DNA of 64,000 bases, from NCBI RefSeq assembly GCF_006517275.1, contig NZ_CP041191.1, forward strand, positions 186,001-250,000. Reading direction: 5' to 3'. The position numbers were made by a program, and so were the translations under genes. The notes beneath the pieces were generated by a model. It did not search any database and had not been told where the DNA came from. It worked only from the letters and a program-made list of their open reading frames with translations. Shown here piece after piece: positions 42,726 through 52,521 of this stretch. Numbering within the stretch: the stretch's first letter is position 1; each line of letters begins with the position of its first letter. This DNA is from Labrenzia sp. PHM005. GTDB taxonomy: Bacteria > Pseudomonadota > Alphaproteobacteria > Rhizobiales > Stappiaceae.

Positions 42726-43136
42726 TTAGCCGATGAACTGCGGAGCTTCATCCGTTTCCGGGGCCCACATCTTTTCCAGATTGTAAAAGCCACGAACTTC
42801 AGGACGGAAGATGTGAATGATCACATCGCCTGCATCAATCAGTACCCAGTCGCAAGTGGTTTGGCCTTCCACAGTTGGATTGCCGTGCCCTGCAGATTTC
42901 AGATCGCGCTGCACATGGTCCGCAATCGCCCCAACATGACGATGGGAGCGTCCGGACACAATCACCATGTGATCTGCCAGGGAACTTTTTCCTGCGATGT
43001 CGAGAGTAACGAGGTCCTCGGCTTTGGAATCTTCTAAGCTCGCAAGAACCGTATCGAGGAGGCCTGCCGCAAGGTCTGCGCCTACGGAAGCCTTCAGAGG
43101 AGTGGACATATCTGTCCGCCCACTTTCAATGGACAT
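42726..43136 (-). CDS. rsfS: Ribosome silencing factor RsfS
   Basis: RsfS binds ribosomal protein L14 and blocks subunit joining when nutrients are scarce. The 136-residue protein has LEDSKAEDLVTLDIAGKSSLADHMVIVSGRS (the piece LADHMVIVSGRSHRHV is diagnostic), CDWVLIDAGDVIIHIFRPEVRGFYNLEKMW. An in-frame ATG at 43109 (MSTPLKASV) is an alternative start. It sits between nadD and rlmH in the normal order; the 205-base gap to nadD may hold a promoter. Confidence 0.94.
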   Translation of the reverse strand: MSIESGRTDMSTPLKASVGADLAAGLLDTVLASLEDSKAEDLVTLDIAGKSSLADHMVIVSGRSHRHVGAIADHVQRDLKSAGHGNPTVEGQTTCDWVLIDAGDVIIHIFRPEVRGFYNLEKMWAPETDEAPQFIG

Positions 43137-43341
43137 AGTCAGGTGGAGTGCCTTTCACTTTGGTTTCTGTCCTGCGTCCAACGTCGTCACGAACTTGATG
43201 GTTCGGCTTTGTACGTCACCCGTTTTGGCGCCAGGACCGGTTCATCGGTATACGACCGCTTCCTCCGGCGATCAATTAACATAATACCGCGTCCCACTTG
43301 GCAATTTCAAGACAACGGAGTTTTCACAAGGGTGTTTAGCG

Positions 43342-43977
43342 TTAACGGCTCGAACGTTGTCTAAGATCTGTTGACGAAGATTGGTCGAGTACCGTGTGCA
43401 AAAATGTCCAAACCGGCGGTTCCATTTCTGGCAACAATGCGGCGTCTTCTTCCGGAAGCCGATACTTTTCAAAGGCTTTTGCCATTGGCGAGGACATGAC
43501 AGATAAAGACGCGCCGGGCCTGTCGACCACGGCGACTGGCACGGTCCCCAATATCCCCCGCCAATCTTGCCAGCGGTGGAAATCGGCCAAATTGTCAGCA
43601 CCCATGACCCAAACGAATCGCACAGCCGGGTTCCGGGAGCGCAGCGCCTGAAGCGTTTTGGCCGTATAGGGCGTGCCGAGCACTTTTTCGTGCGCGGTCA
43701 CCTTCATCCGCGGATGGTTGGCCAGTGACTGTGTCTGTTGCAGCCGGTTTTCCAGCGGAGCAAGATCTGAGTGGCTCTTGAGCGGATTGCCAGGAGTGAC
43801 GAACCACCAGACCTGATCCAGGCCCAACCGTTTCAAAACCGTGTCCGCCACCATCTTGTGACCGGAATGCGGTGGATTGAACGACCCACCGAAAATCCCG
43901 ATACGATTGCCCGCTTCACAATGTGGCAGTTTCAGCCAGTCCCGACTTCGGGCCTGGCTGGAGGAAGACTTGCTCAT
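43342..43977 (-). CDS. nadD: Nicotinate-nucleotide adenylyltransferase NadD
   Basis: NadD joins nicotinate mononucleotide and ATP to form deamido-NAD. The 211-residue protein has the nucleotide-binding [15 protein letters not shown] (with the HxGH motif), [26 protein letters not shown] and the C-terminal SSSTDLRQ equivalent of ISSTxIR. The ATG at 43977 overlaps the proA stop as ATGA and gives a normal length; the same frame stays open upstream to 44373, but that part lies antiparallel-free inside proA in another frame and is not coding. Confidence 0.94.
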   Translation of the reverse strand: MSKSSSSQARSRDWLKLPHCEAGNRIGIFGGSFNPPHSGHKMVADTVLKRLGLDQVWWFVTPGNPLKSHSDLAPLENRLQQTQSLANHPRMKVTAHEKVLGTPYTAKTLQALRSRNPAVRFVWVMGADNLADFHRWQDWRGILGTVPVAVVDRPGASLSVMSSPMAKAFEKYRLPEEDAALLPEMEPPVWTFLHTVLDQSSSTDLRQRSSR

Positions 43978-45254
43978 GGACGAATTTGGCCCGTCCCATG
44001 CACTTTGTATTTGAAGCTGGTGAGCTGTTCGACACCAACCGGCCCGCGGGCATGCATCCGTCCGGTGGCAATGCCAATTTCCGCACCCATGCCGAATTCG
44101 CCACCATCGGCGAACTGGGTCGAGGCATTGTGCAATACAATCGCCGAATCGACTTCCGCCTGGAACCGGTCTGCGGCGGCCTGATCTTCGGTGACGATAC
44201 AATCGGTGTGATTGGACCCGTATTTGGTAATGTGCGCGATCGCCGCGTCGAGATCCGGCACGATCATTGCGGAGAGGATCTTGTCCAGATACTCCGTTGA
44301 CCAATCCTCTTCGTTCGCTTGCAAAACACCGGAGCCAATCTTTTGAACTTCGGCATCGCCACGGATTTCGCACTCCCCCGCGTTCAACGCCTCCAAAATT
44401 GAAGGCAAGTGGCTTTCAGCGACGTCTTCATGCACAAGCAGCGTTTCCAAAGCGCCGCAAATTCCTGTCCGGCGCAGCTTGGAGTTTTTCACGATCGCGA
44501 CAGCCTTTTCGAGGTCTGCTGCTTTATCGACAAAGATGTGCACCAGACCTTCGAGGTGCGCAAAGACAGGCACACGCGCTTCGGTTTGAACACGCTCGAC
44601 AAGGCTGCGGCCACCACGCGGAACGATCACATCCAGATTGCCATTCAGCCCGCGCAACATTTCACCAACGGCTGCCCGATCCGTCACGGGAACGATCTGG
44701 ATTGCGTCTTCCGGCAGGCCGGCTTCCACCAGCCCCTTTTGCAGCGCTGCGTGGATCGCCTTGTTGGAGTGGATGGTGTCGGAACCGCCACGCAAAACAA
44801 CCGCATTGCCTGCCTTGAGGCACAACGCTCCGGCATCGGCGGTCACATTCGGCCGGCTCTCGTAGATCACCCCGATTACGCCAAGTGGTGTGCGAACCCG
44901 TTCGATCTTGAGGCCGTTGGGGCGGTCCCAAGCTGCCATCACGCTGCCGACGGGATCTTCGAGCGCAACAATGTCTTCCAGTGCCTTGGCTATCGCTTCG
45001 ATGCGCTCTTCGTTCAAGGTGCCACGATCCAAGAACGCAGCGGTCTGACCATTGGCCTTCATCGCCTCAACGTCATTGGCGTTGCCCTTAAGAATAGTTG
45101 GGATCGCTGCCCGAACAGCCTTTGCCATTGAAAGCAAAGCCGTGTTCTTGGCCTCGGTTGGGGCATTGGCAAGCACCCGGCCAGCAGCCCGCGCGCGTGT
45201 GCCGATCTCCGCCATCAAAGCTTCCGTCGACAATGCCTCAACCTTATCCAACAT
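43974..45254 (-). CDS. proA: Gamma-glutamyl phosphate reductase ProA
   Basis: ProA reduces glutamyl 5-phosphate to glutamate semialdehyde in proline synthesis, using NADPH. The 426-residue aldehyde-dehydrogenase-fold protein has [40 protein letters not shown], the catalytic cysteine in [13 protein letters not shown] and [15 protein letters not shown]. It follows proB by 52 bases and overlaps nadD, forming an operon from obgE downward. Confidence 0.96.
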   Translation of the reverse strand: MLDKVEALSTEALMAEIGTRARAAGRVLANAPTEAKNTALLSMAKAVRAAIPTILKGNANDVEAMKANGQTAAFLDRGTLNEERIEAIAKALEDIVALEDPVGSVMAAWDRPNGLKIERVRTPLGVIGVIYESRPNVTADAGALCLKAGNAVVLRGGSDTIHSNKAIHAALQKGLVEAGLPEDAIQIVPVTDRAAVGEMLRGLNGNLDVIVPRGGRSLVERVQTEARVPVFAHLEGLVHIFVDKAADLEKAVAIVKNSKLRRTGICGALETLLVHEDVAESHLPSILEALNAGECEIRGDAEVQKIGSGVLQANEEDWSTEYLDKILSAMIVPDLDAAIAHITKYGSNHTDCIVTEDQAAADRFQAEVDSAIVLHNASTQFADGGEFGMGAEIGIATGRMHARGPVGVEQLTSFKYKVHGTGQIRP

Positions 45255-45306
45255 TCCTTCAACTCCTGTTTGGCGATCTTCTCGTTCACCGCCTCATATG
45301 GTGTTT

Positions 45307-47528
<2,222 letters not shown>

Positions 47529-47538
47529 TTATTGCCAA

Positions 47539-48084
47539 TCAATGGCCGGTCATAAACTCGCTACGGTGCAATTCGGCGCGTACGGCAGGAACACTACCCC
47601 CGCGGGACACGCTGTTACAGCCCACCTCGCCAACGACACGGAAACCGATATTTTCCAATACTTTCAGGGAAGCCGGATTCTCTTCCATGGCTTCTCCGGC
47701 CAGGACCCTGTGAGCGGTGTTTTCAAACAACCAGCAGGTTGCTGCATGAACCGCTTCGCTCATGTATCCCTTGCCCCAGAAAGGCTTGCCTAGCCAATAG
47801 CCGAATTCCGGGGTCGCCCGCAACTTTTTGAAGGAAACGCAGCCAATCATTTGGCCGTCTTGGTCAATATGGAAGGGCAACTCATCCGCATTTTCTGGAT
47901 CCTGCCAATTTTCGGCGGCCTTCGTGAGATACGCCCTGCCGGACTCAAGCTCATACGGATATGGCACCCGGGAAAGCATCTTGGCGACGTCATAATCGCC
48001 CAAGAGCTCCGCGCAGGTGTCCAAGTCGTCCATGTGCGGCGGCCGGAGCACCAGCCGCTGCGTCCGGATTTCCGCCGGCATCAT
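47539..48084 (-). CDS. GNAT family N-acetyltransferase (RimJ/RimL type), copy 3
   Basis: A 181-residue acetyltransferase with the RimJ/RimL-like start TQRLVLRPPHMDDLD, strand-4 region PEFGYWLGKPFWGKGYMSEA and the acetyl-CoA turn, then ENPASLKVLENIGFRVVGE. Such proteins acetylate protein N-termini or small molecules; the substrate is unknown. It is the third of three neighbouring GNAT genes, its start overlapping the stop of the second. It lies 46 bases before obgE. Confidence 0.85.
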   Translation of the reverse strand: MMPAEIRTQRLVLRPPHMDDLDTCAELLGDYDVAKMLSRVPYPYELESGRAYLTKAAENWQDPENADELPFHIDQDGQMIGCVSFKKLRATPEFGYWLGKPFWGKGYMSEAVHAATCWLFENTAHRVLAGEAMEENPASLKVLENIGFRVVGEVGCNSVSRGGSVPAVRAELHRSEFMTGH

Positions 48085-48665
48085 GCCACCTGCCTCCGGG
48101 CTTCGAACTCGTTGCGTTCCAAACGTACAACGACATTCGACACTTTCCGGTCCAAGGCCTTGGCATGGCGTTCGGTGAGCGCATACGGCTTGAAGCCAGC
48201 TTTGCGCAACAGCGCCCGCGACCGCGTGTTTTCTTCATAGGCGCGCGCGGCCAAGGCATTTGCTCCATAGACCTCGAATGCCCAGGCCAGCACCGCTTCC
48301 ACGGCTTCGCTCGCATAACCATGACCTTGGAACGCCCGGCCAATCCAATAACCCAAGGTCGGATCGTCCGGCAATTCGGTCAGATCGCCCGGCGCTTCAA
48401 CTGCCACGATGCCAATGAAGACACCACCCAGCGTGATGGCAAAAATGGCTCCGGTTTCCTGCGGATCCGTTCCGATGATTGATCCAAGAAATTTCTCGGC
48501 ACTGCCGTCTTCATACGGCCAAGAATATGATGTCAGCCAGCGCGCCACGCTGAAATCCTTGCCTGCCAGTTCTTCAATCGCAGGGGCATCGCTCAGTTCG
48601 ACCGGCCGCAGAATCAGACGACGGGTTTTTAACTCTGGCAACGTGATCATCGGCCCTGCCCCCAA
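48081..48665 (-). CDS. GNAT family N-acetyltransferase, copy 2
   Basis: A 194-residue GNAT protein with KTRRLILRPVELSDAPAI at the N-terminus, LGYWIGRAFQGHGYASEAVEAVL (acetyl-CoA-binding region; the core is GRAFQGHGYASEA) and ENTRSRALLRKAGFKPY. An ATG at 48650 (MITLPELKTRR) is a likely alternative start. It overlaps copy 1 upstream by 19 bases and copy 3 downstream by four. The substrate is unknown. Confidence 0.85.
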   Translation of the reverse strand: MGAGPMITLPELKTRRLILRPVELSDAPAIEELAGKDFSVARWLTSYSWPYEDGSAEKFLGSIIGTDPQETGAIFAITLGGVFIGIVAVEAPGDLTELPDDPTLGYWIGRAFQGHGYASEAVEAVLAWAFEVYGANALAARAYEENTRSRALLRKAGFKPYALTERHAKALDRKVSNVVVRLERNEFEARRQVA

Positions 48666-49252
48666 CCTTTCAAAGACTTCCAGATAGTCCGCTCAAGCGT
48701 ATAGCGCTCAATCGGTACAGAGCCGCCTGCGCCAACAGAGCGGATCATGGACTGGTCGCGGTATTGGAACCCGGACTTCACCAACACCCGGCGCGATGCC
48801 GGATTGGTCACCCGGCAGGAGCCCTGCAGCTCTTCGATGTCGGTGTACATGAAGGCATGATCGACCAGCGCATGCACGGCTTCGGTGGCAAATCCCTGGC
48901 CCCAGAACGGCTCACCCAGCCAATAGCCGATATGGACCGGACCACCCGGCTCAACATTGGCATAGCGGGTCAGACCGATCAGCCGGCCGGTGCTTTTCAG
49001 CCGGATGGCAAACCCCTCTGAGCGATGCAGATTGAGGTTCGCCTTGGTGATCAGCGCGCGGCCGTCATCCGCCGTGAAGGGATGCGGCATAGTGGACAGG
49101 TTCGCTGCCACTTGCTTGTTGTTCGCCAGGAACACAAGATCCGCCAAATCGTCCATGCGCGGTTTGTCGAGCCGCACATGAACCGCTTCCTGCGGCAACG
49201 GGGCCGCGGCCAAACTGCTTTCGTCTAACAGTCCATCACTTTCAACAACCAT
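48647..49252 (-). CDS. GNAT family N-acetyltransferase, copy 1
   Basis: A 201-residue GNAT protein; after about 25 unconserved residues come VRLDKPRMDDLADLV, HIGYWLGEPFWGQGFATEA and TNPASRRVLVKSGFQYR. The ATG at 49252 (MVVESDG) is used; the frame continues upstream to 49297 without family similarity. It is the first of three tandem GNAT genes between rpmA and obgE. All three are of the RimJ/RimL type but clearly diverged, so the duplication is old. Confidence 0.83.
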   Translation of the reverse strand: MVVESDGLLDESSLAAAPLPQEAVHVRLDKPRMDDLADLVFLANNKQVAANLSTMPHPFTADDGRALITKANLNLHRSEGFAIRLKSTGRLIGLTRYANVEPGGPVHIGYWLGEPFWGQGFATEAVHALVDHAFMYTDIEELQGSCRVTNPASRRVLVKSGFQYRDQSMIRSVGAGGSVPIERYTLERTIWKSLKGWGQGR

Positions 49253-49278
49253 AACTTCCTCCAGCCAAAACAATTCAA

Positions 49279-49304
49279 GGGAAAGATGGCGGCCCATCTT
49301 CCCC
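49279..49304 (-). terminator. Possible terminator or attenuator after rpmA
   Basis: An imperfect inverted repeat of about ten bases (GGGAAGATGG and CCATCTTTCCC on the minus strand, four-base loop) is followed by TTGAATTGTTTT, a weak T-rich tail. It lies about 90 bases after the rpmA stop and just before the first GNAT gene, so it may reduce read-through. Confidence 0.4.
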
Positions 49305-49393
49305 TTGGATCTTTGACTGGTCTTGGTTGCTGACCTGTCTCGAATTGCCGGGGTCTTGATGGGACGCCGGCGCTTCGAAACTTCACGTCGGCT

Positions 49394-49663
49394 TTACTCC
49401 GCAGCTTCCGCCACTGGGACCACATTGATGAAAGTTCGTTTGTTGGCTTTCGCCTGAAACTCAACTTTGCCTTCAACGGTCGCAAAAATTGTGTGGTCCT
49501 TACCCATGCCCACACCGGTGCCCGGGTGCCATGTGGTGCCACGTTGACGTGCGATGATGTTGCCCGGAATCACGGCTTCACCACCATACTTTTTGATGCC
49601 AAGACGGCGGCCAGCTGAGTCGCGGCCGTTGCGGGATGAACCGCCTGCCTTTTTATGTGCCAT
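49394..49663 (-). CDS. rpmA: 50S ribosomal protein L27
   Basis: L27 lies at the peptidyl-transferase centre, its N-terminus touching the CCA end of the P-site tRNA. The 89-residue protein starts [20 protein letters not shown] and has [18 protein letters not shown] and [10 protein letters not shown], all standard. The N-terminus has no cleavable Firmicutes-type extension. It follows rplU by 55 bases, the universal order. Confidence 0.98.
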   Translation of the reverse strand: MAHKKAGGSSRNGRDSAGRRLGIKKYGGEAVIPGNIIARQRGTTWHPGTGVGMGKDHTIFATVEGKVEFQAKANKRTFINVVPVAEAAE

Positions 49664-49718
49664 CGTTAGAACTCCTCGTTCTTCGAATTCTTACTCGTCA
49701 GGGTTTCGAAACAGCGGC

Positions 49719-50318
49719 TTAGTTGCCAGCCAGTTCTTTCGCCTGCTCAACCCAGTTACCGCGCTCGAACTTGCCCTTCAGACCAGTTTCTTCTTCAACG
49801 CGGGCGATGTCGTCAGCGCCCATTGCTGCGATCTGAGCGAAAGTGGTGATGCCAGCTTCGTTCAGTTTCTTCACAGCAGCCGGACCGGCACCATCCAGTT
49901 TCTTCAGGTCGTCCGCGCCAGCATCAGCCGCCGGTGCGTCGTCCTTTTTCTCTTCAGCCTTCGGCGCAGCCTTTTTCGGCGCTGCCTTTTTGGCCGGCTT
50001 TGCACCACCGGTCAGGATGTCGGTCACCTTAACAAGGGTGAAGGCCTGACGGTGGCCGTTGCGGCGGCGGGAATTCTGACGCCGGCGCTTTTTAAAAATG
50101 ATAACCTTGCGGTTACGGCCCTGATCGACCACTTCCGCAACAACGCTGGCACCTTCAACGGTCGGTGCACCAACGGTGGTGTCTGTGTCGCTGCCAACCA
50201 TCAGCACTTCGTCAAAGGTGACGGTGCTGCCAGCTTCGGCATCGAGTTTTTCGACCTTCAGGAGGTCGTCAGCGGCAACTTTATACTGTTTGCCACCAGT
50301 TTTGATCACTGCGAACAT
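49719..50318 (-). CDS. rplU: 50S ribosomal protein L21 with C-terminal helix-hairpin-helix extension
   Basis: Residues 1-103 are normal L21 ([14 protein letters not shown], the 23S-binding [17 protein letters not shown]). The protein then continues to 199 residues: a Lys/Ala/Pro-rich linker (about 110-135) and a C-terminal domain with [19 protein letters not shown], the helix-hairpin-helix pattern seen in DNA- or RNA-binding proteins, ending at [11 protein letters not shown]. Such L21 extensions occur in some Hyphomicrobiales; the function is not known to me. The ATG at 50318 gives the standard N-terminus. A consensus promoter lies about 210 bases upstream. Confidence 0.96.
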   Translation of the reverse strand: MFAVIKTGGKQYKVAADDLLKVEKLDAEAGSTVTFDEVLMVGSDTDTTVGAPTVEGASVVAEVVDQGRNRKVIIFKKRRRQNSRRRNGHRQAFTLVKVTDILTGGAKPAKKAAPKKAAPKAEEKKDDAPAADAGADDLKKLDGAGPAAVKKLNEAGITTFAQIAAMGADDIARVEEETGLKGKFERGNWVEQAKELAGN

Positions 50319-50525
50319 GTCTCGCACGTCCTTCTTTTCATTTTTGAACACGCCCCGGCAGTAAAGCTGGGACTGTCTTTTAAGGTCGAACCGAGGCGCC
50401 TGTCCTGTCAGGTTTTTACCTGGAGGGACAAGGTCTTTTGTGCTGGGTTTGCTTGGATAGCGAACAGCCCGGCAGGCCTTGAACGACAAATCAGCCCGGA
50501 AAGCGGACCTTTTCGAGCGAGGCGG
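50319..50525 (-). other. Long rplU leader
   Basis: From the promoter to the L21 start the transcript carries an untranslated leader of about 200 bases, longer than needed for a ribosome site. L21 operons in other bacteria use structured leaders for feedback by the protein. I see short complementary blocks but cannot define a fold by eye. No alternative gene is visible. Confidence 0.35.
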
Positions 50526-50553
50526 AATATACTGAGCTTGGATTTGGAGTCAA
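50526..50553 (-). promoter_or_regulatory. Promoter of rplU-rpmA
   Basis: On the minus strand TTGACT (50553-50548) and TATATT (50531-50526) are separated by 16 bases, near-consensus -35 and -10 elements. Transcription should begin around 50519. Confidence 0.65.
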
Positions 50554-50688
50554 CATTTTATCGCGCAAAAGACGGGCTATTCCCGCCTACAGGCACAAAA
50601 CAGCCACGCCAAACAATCGTAGCAACTGGCGTTATCCCAAGTGATTATCATTCAACAGGGAAAAATCAAGCACCGGACAAACTGGCCC

Positions 50689-50717
50689 TTGCGAAGGCAC
50701 AACTGCTTCAGTATGTT
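50689..50717 (+). promoter_or_regulatory. Promoter of tRNA-Ser
   Basis: TTGCGA (50689-50694) and TATGTT (50712-50717) are spaced by 17 bases, about 39 bases upstream of the tRNA 5' end. The match is fair rather than strong. Confidence 0.45.
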
Positions 50718-50755
50718 CCGCGCCACTTGAACACCCGTTTGTTGTCAAGTCCTGT

Positions 50756-50845
50756 GGAGAGGTGCCGGAGTGGCTGAACGGGGCGGTCTCGAAAACCGTT
50801 GAGCGCGCAAGCGTTCCGGGGGTTCGAATCCCCCTCTCTCCGCCA
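50756..50845 (+). tRNA. tRNA-Ser (anticodon CGA)
   Basis: A 90-base class II tRNA. The acceptor stem pairs GGAGAGG with CCTCTCC, the D arm has GCCGGAGTGGCTGAACGGG, the anticodon loop CTCGAAA gives CGA between stems GCGGT/ACCGT (with a wobble), and a long variable arm with the T arm GGGGGTTCGAATCCCCC precedes G-CCA. CCA is encoded. It reads UCG serine codons. Confidence 0.97.
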
Positions 50846-50867
50846 TTTTTCTACCCAACCCTCACGG

Positions 50868-51698
50868 TTACCGTTTCACGAAATTCGCTACGGCCTCCAG
50901 AACCTCAGGCGCTTTCAGAATACGGTTGTGACCATAACCGCTGATTTTGAAAATTTTCGTGCCTGGCCACAGTTGGGCAATCTCATCGGCATCTGTATGC
51001 CGAACCCGCGGATCTTCCTTGTCATAGATCGCCAGCATCTCTTTTCCGTCTTCCCATACAAAACTCTCCCCTTTGACCAGGGATGCCCAACTCATCTGAA
51101 ACTGGTCGCTCAGCACTGCTTTGACATAGTCCAGGGATTGTTCCGGCGCACCCTTCCCGCGCATGGTCGCGAGCGGGACATAGGGAAATAGAGGAGCGCT
51201 GATCACGGCATATTTCTGCGCGCAAATACCAAAAAGTGCCCGGGCGCGCATGAAGGCCAAGGCTCCGGCCGAATGCCCGATAAGGGCGCGAACCGGTTCG
51301 CCGAGATGAGTAATGATATCCCGCGTGTCGGTCATGAAAGTTGAAAAGCCGATCTTCTCAGTTTCAGACGCACCATGTCCACCTGCGTCAAAGAACACGC
51401 ACCGGAACCCTTTCGCCGCAAGCGTTCTGGCGAGCGCAGCCATTTGCACACCGCGCCCGGAATATCCATGAACCAGGATGACAAGCGGACCTGAACCGGC
51501 CGACCAGGCCACTCTGCAGTTGTTTGCCCCAAAGCGAAAGGTCTCCAACCCCTCCAGCAGCGCGGCATCCTGCGGCCGCAAAGGCAAAGCTTTGGCCTTG
51601 CCCAGCGCACCGGTCAGCCCTGCTGCCAGTTCCAGGGCTAGATTGGACTGTGAGTCACCGGGCGATCCGATTTCGAGCCGTTTCGTTTCGATGTTCAT
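50868..51698 (-). CDS. Alpha/beta hydrolase
   Basis: A 276-residue alpha/beta-fold hydrolase. The oxyanion region is ILVHGYSGRGVQM, the nucleophile elbow is IGHSAGALAF and the catalytic His lies in GYGHNRIL near the C-terminus. FFDAGGHGAS matches the strand-4 loop of lipase/esterase-like members. The substrate is unknown. It is divergent from a TetR-family gene across 83 bases holding a probable operator, so it is likely repressed by that regulator and may act on a toxic or signalling ester. Confidence 0.85.
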   Translation of the reverse strand: MNIETKRLEIGSPGDSQSNLALELAAGLTGALGKAKALPLRPQDAALLEGLETFRFGANNCRVAWSAGSGPLVILVHGYSGRGVQMAALARTLAAKGFRCVFFDAGGHGASETEKIGFSTFMTDTRDIITHLGEPVRALIGHSAGALAFMRARALFGICAQKYAVISAPLFPYVPLATMRGKGAPEQSLDYVKAVLSDQFQMSWASLVKGESFVWEDGKEMLAIYDKEDPRVRHTDADEIAQLWPGTKIFKISGYGHNRILKAPEVLEAVANFVKR

Positions 51699-51743
51699 GG
51701 CATCCTCCTTTCAAGTGTTGCCTGAATAGGAGATTTGGTTTTA

Positions 51744-51758
51744 ATTAGACCAGTCAAT
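51744..51758. promoter_or_regulatory. Probable TetR-type operator between hydrolase and regulator
   Basis: ATTAGACCAGTCAAT, with near-symmetric half sites around TAGACCAGTC, lies 24 bases before the tetR-type start in an AT-rich divergent promoter region. TAGACC-type operators are typical of the LmrA/YxaF-like TetR subfamily to which the regulator appears to belong. A wider TTTTAAT...ATTAAAA inverted repeat surrounds it. Confidence 0.5.
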
Positions 51759-51781
51759 ATAGTATTAAAATCTGGTGACAC

Positions 51782-52384
51782 ATGGCGAGGGTTCAAAAAC
51801 ACCGCAAACCAATTATCGACACCGCTGTTACATTGTTCCGGCGGCAGGGTTATGCCAGCACCGGACTCAATGACATCGTCGACCATTCAGGTGCGCCGAA
51901 GGGATCGCTCTACCACTATTTTCCGGAGGGAAAGGTTTCCATTGCGGTCGCGGCTGTTGAGGAAGCAGGGAGACGGGTTGCAGAAACGCTTGAAGATCTG
52001 TCCCGGAAAACCGAGACAACCGGGGACCTTTTGAAAGCCCATGCCCGCCTATTGGCCAGCTGGATGAAACAATCCGGCTTCCGGGACGGCTGCCCGATCA
52101 CCACTGTTTTGCTGGAGCTGGCACCAAATGAGCGCTTGATTTCCCAGGCCGGCCGCAAAGCTTATTCAGCGCGTATTGGGATCTTGCGGGAGCAGTTGAT
52201 CGCTGACGGCTATACCCACGACCGTGCGCAGCGCCTGGCACAACTTTGCACTTCGGCGTTGCAAGGTGCCTTGATCCAGGCACGGATCGAAAGAAGCGGC
52301 GAACCAATCGAAACAGCGGCCAGTGAGCTGGCCGAAATGCTTGAGAGCGCCAACCCGAAAACCTCCCCTACGGCACATCGATAA
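51782..52384 (+). CDS. TetR/AcrR family regulator (LmrA/YxaF-like)
   Basis: A 200-residue repressor. The N-terminal HTH is IIDTAVTLFRRQGYASTGLNDIVDHSGAPKGSLYHYF in the usual positions (the recognition part is APKGSLYHYFPEGKV). The ligand-binding domain contains SGFRDGCPITTVLLELAPN, a hallmark of the LmrA/YxaF C-terminal domain. It diverges from the alpha/beta hydrolase with an operator-like site between them, so autoregulation and control of the hydrolase are likely; the ligand is unknown. Confidence 0.88.
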   Translation: MARVQKHRKPIIDTAVTLFRRQGYASTGLNDIVDHSGAPKGSLYHYFPEGKVSIAVAAVEEAGRRVAETLEDLSRKTETTGDLLKAHARLLASWMKQSGFRDGCPITTVLLELAPNERLISQAGRKAYSARIGILREQLIADGYTHDRAQRLAQLCTSALQGALIQARIERSGEPIETAASELAEMLESANPKTSPTAHR

Positions 52385-52521
52385 TTTTGTAAGAATTTGA
52401 GAGTCCACGGCATTTCTATTCAAAAAATTTAGTCCTTGGGAAAAGCCGCATATTTATGCCAATCTCTCGAAATACTTAATTTCACTTTGCTCGACGCCAA
52501 CAACAATTTTGCGGGGAAAGC

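Noticed and set aside
43978..44373. Upstream extension of the nadD frame by 132 codons
   Set aside because: It lies wholly inside proA, is Arg/Cys/Trp-rich like an out-of-frame translation, and NadD has a normal start at 43977.
49554..50777. A 407-codon plus-strand open frame
   Set aside because: It is antisense to rpmA and rplU and crosses their intergenic DNA; the Ala/Lys-rich composition of L21 keeps the opposite frame open. No domain or ribosome site.
50756..50845. tRNA-Ser as an integration site for the accessory region
   Set aside because: No integrase gene follows and no second copy of the tRNA 3' end was found downstream in the window.
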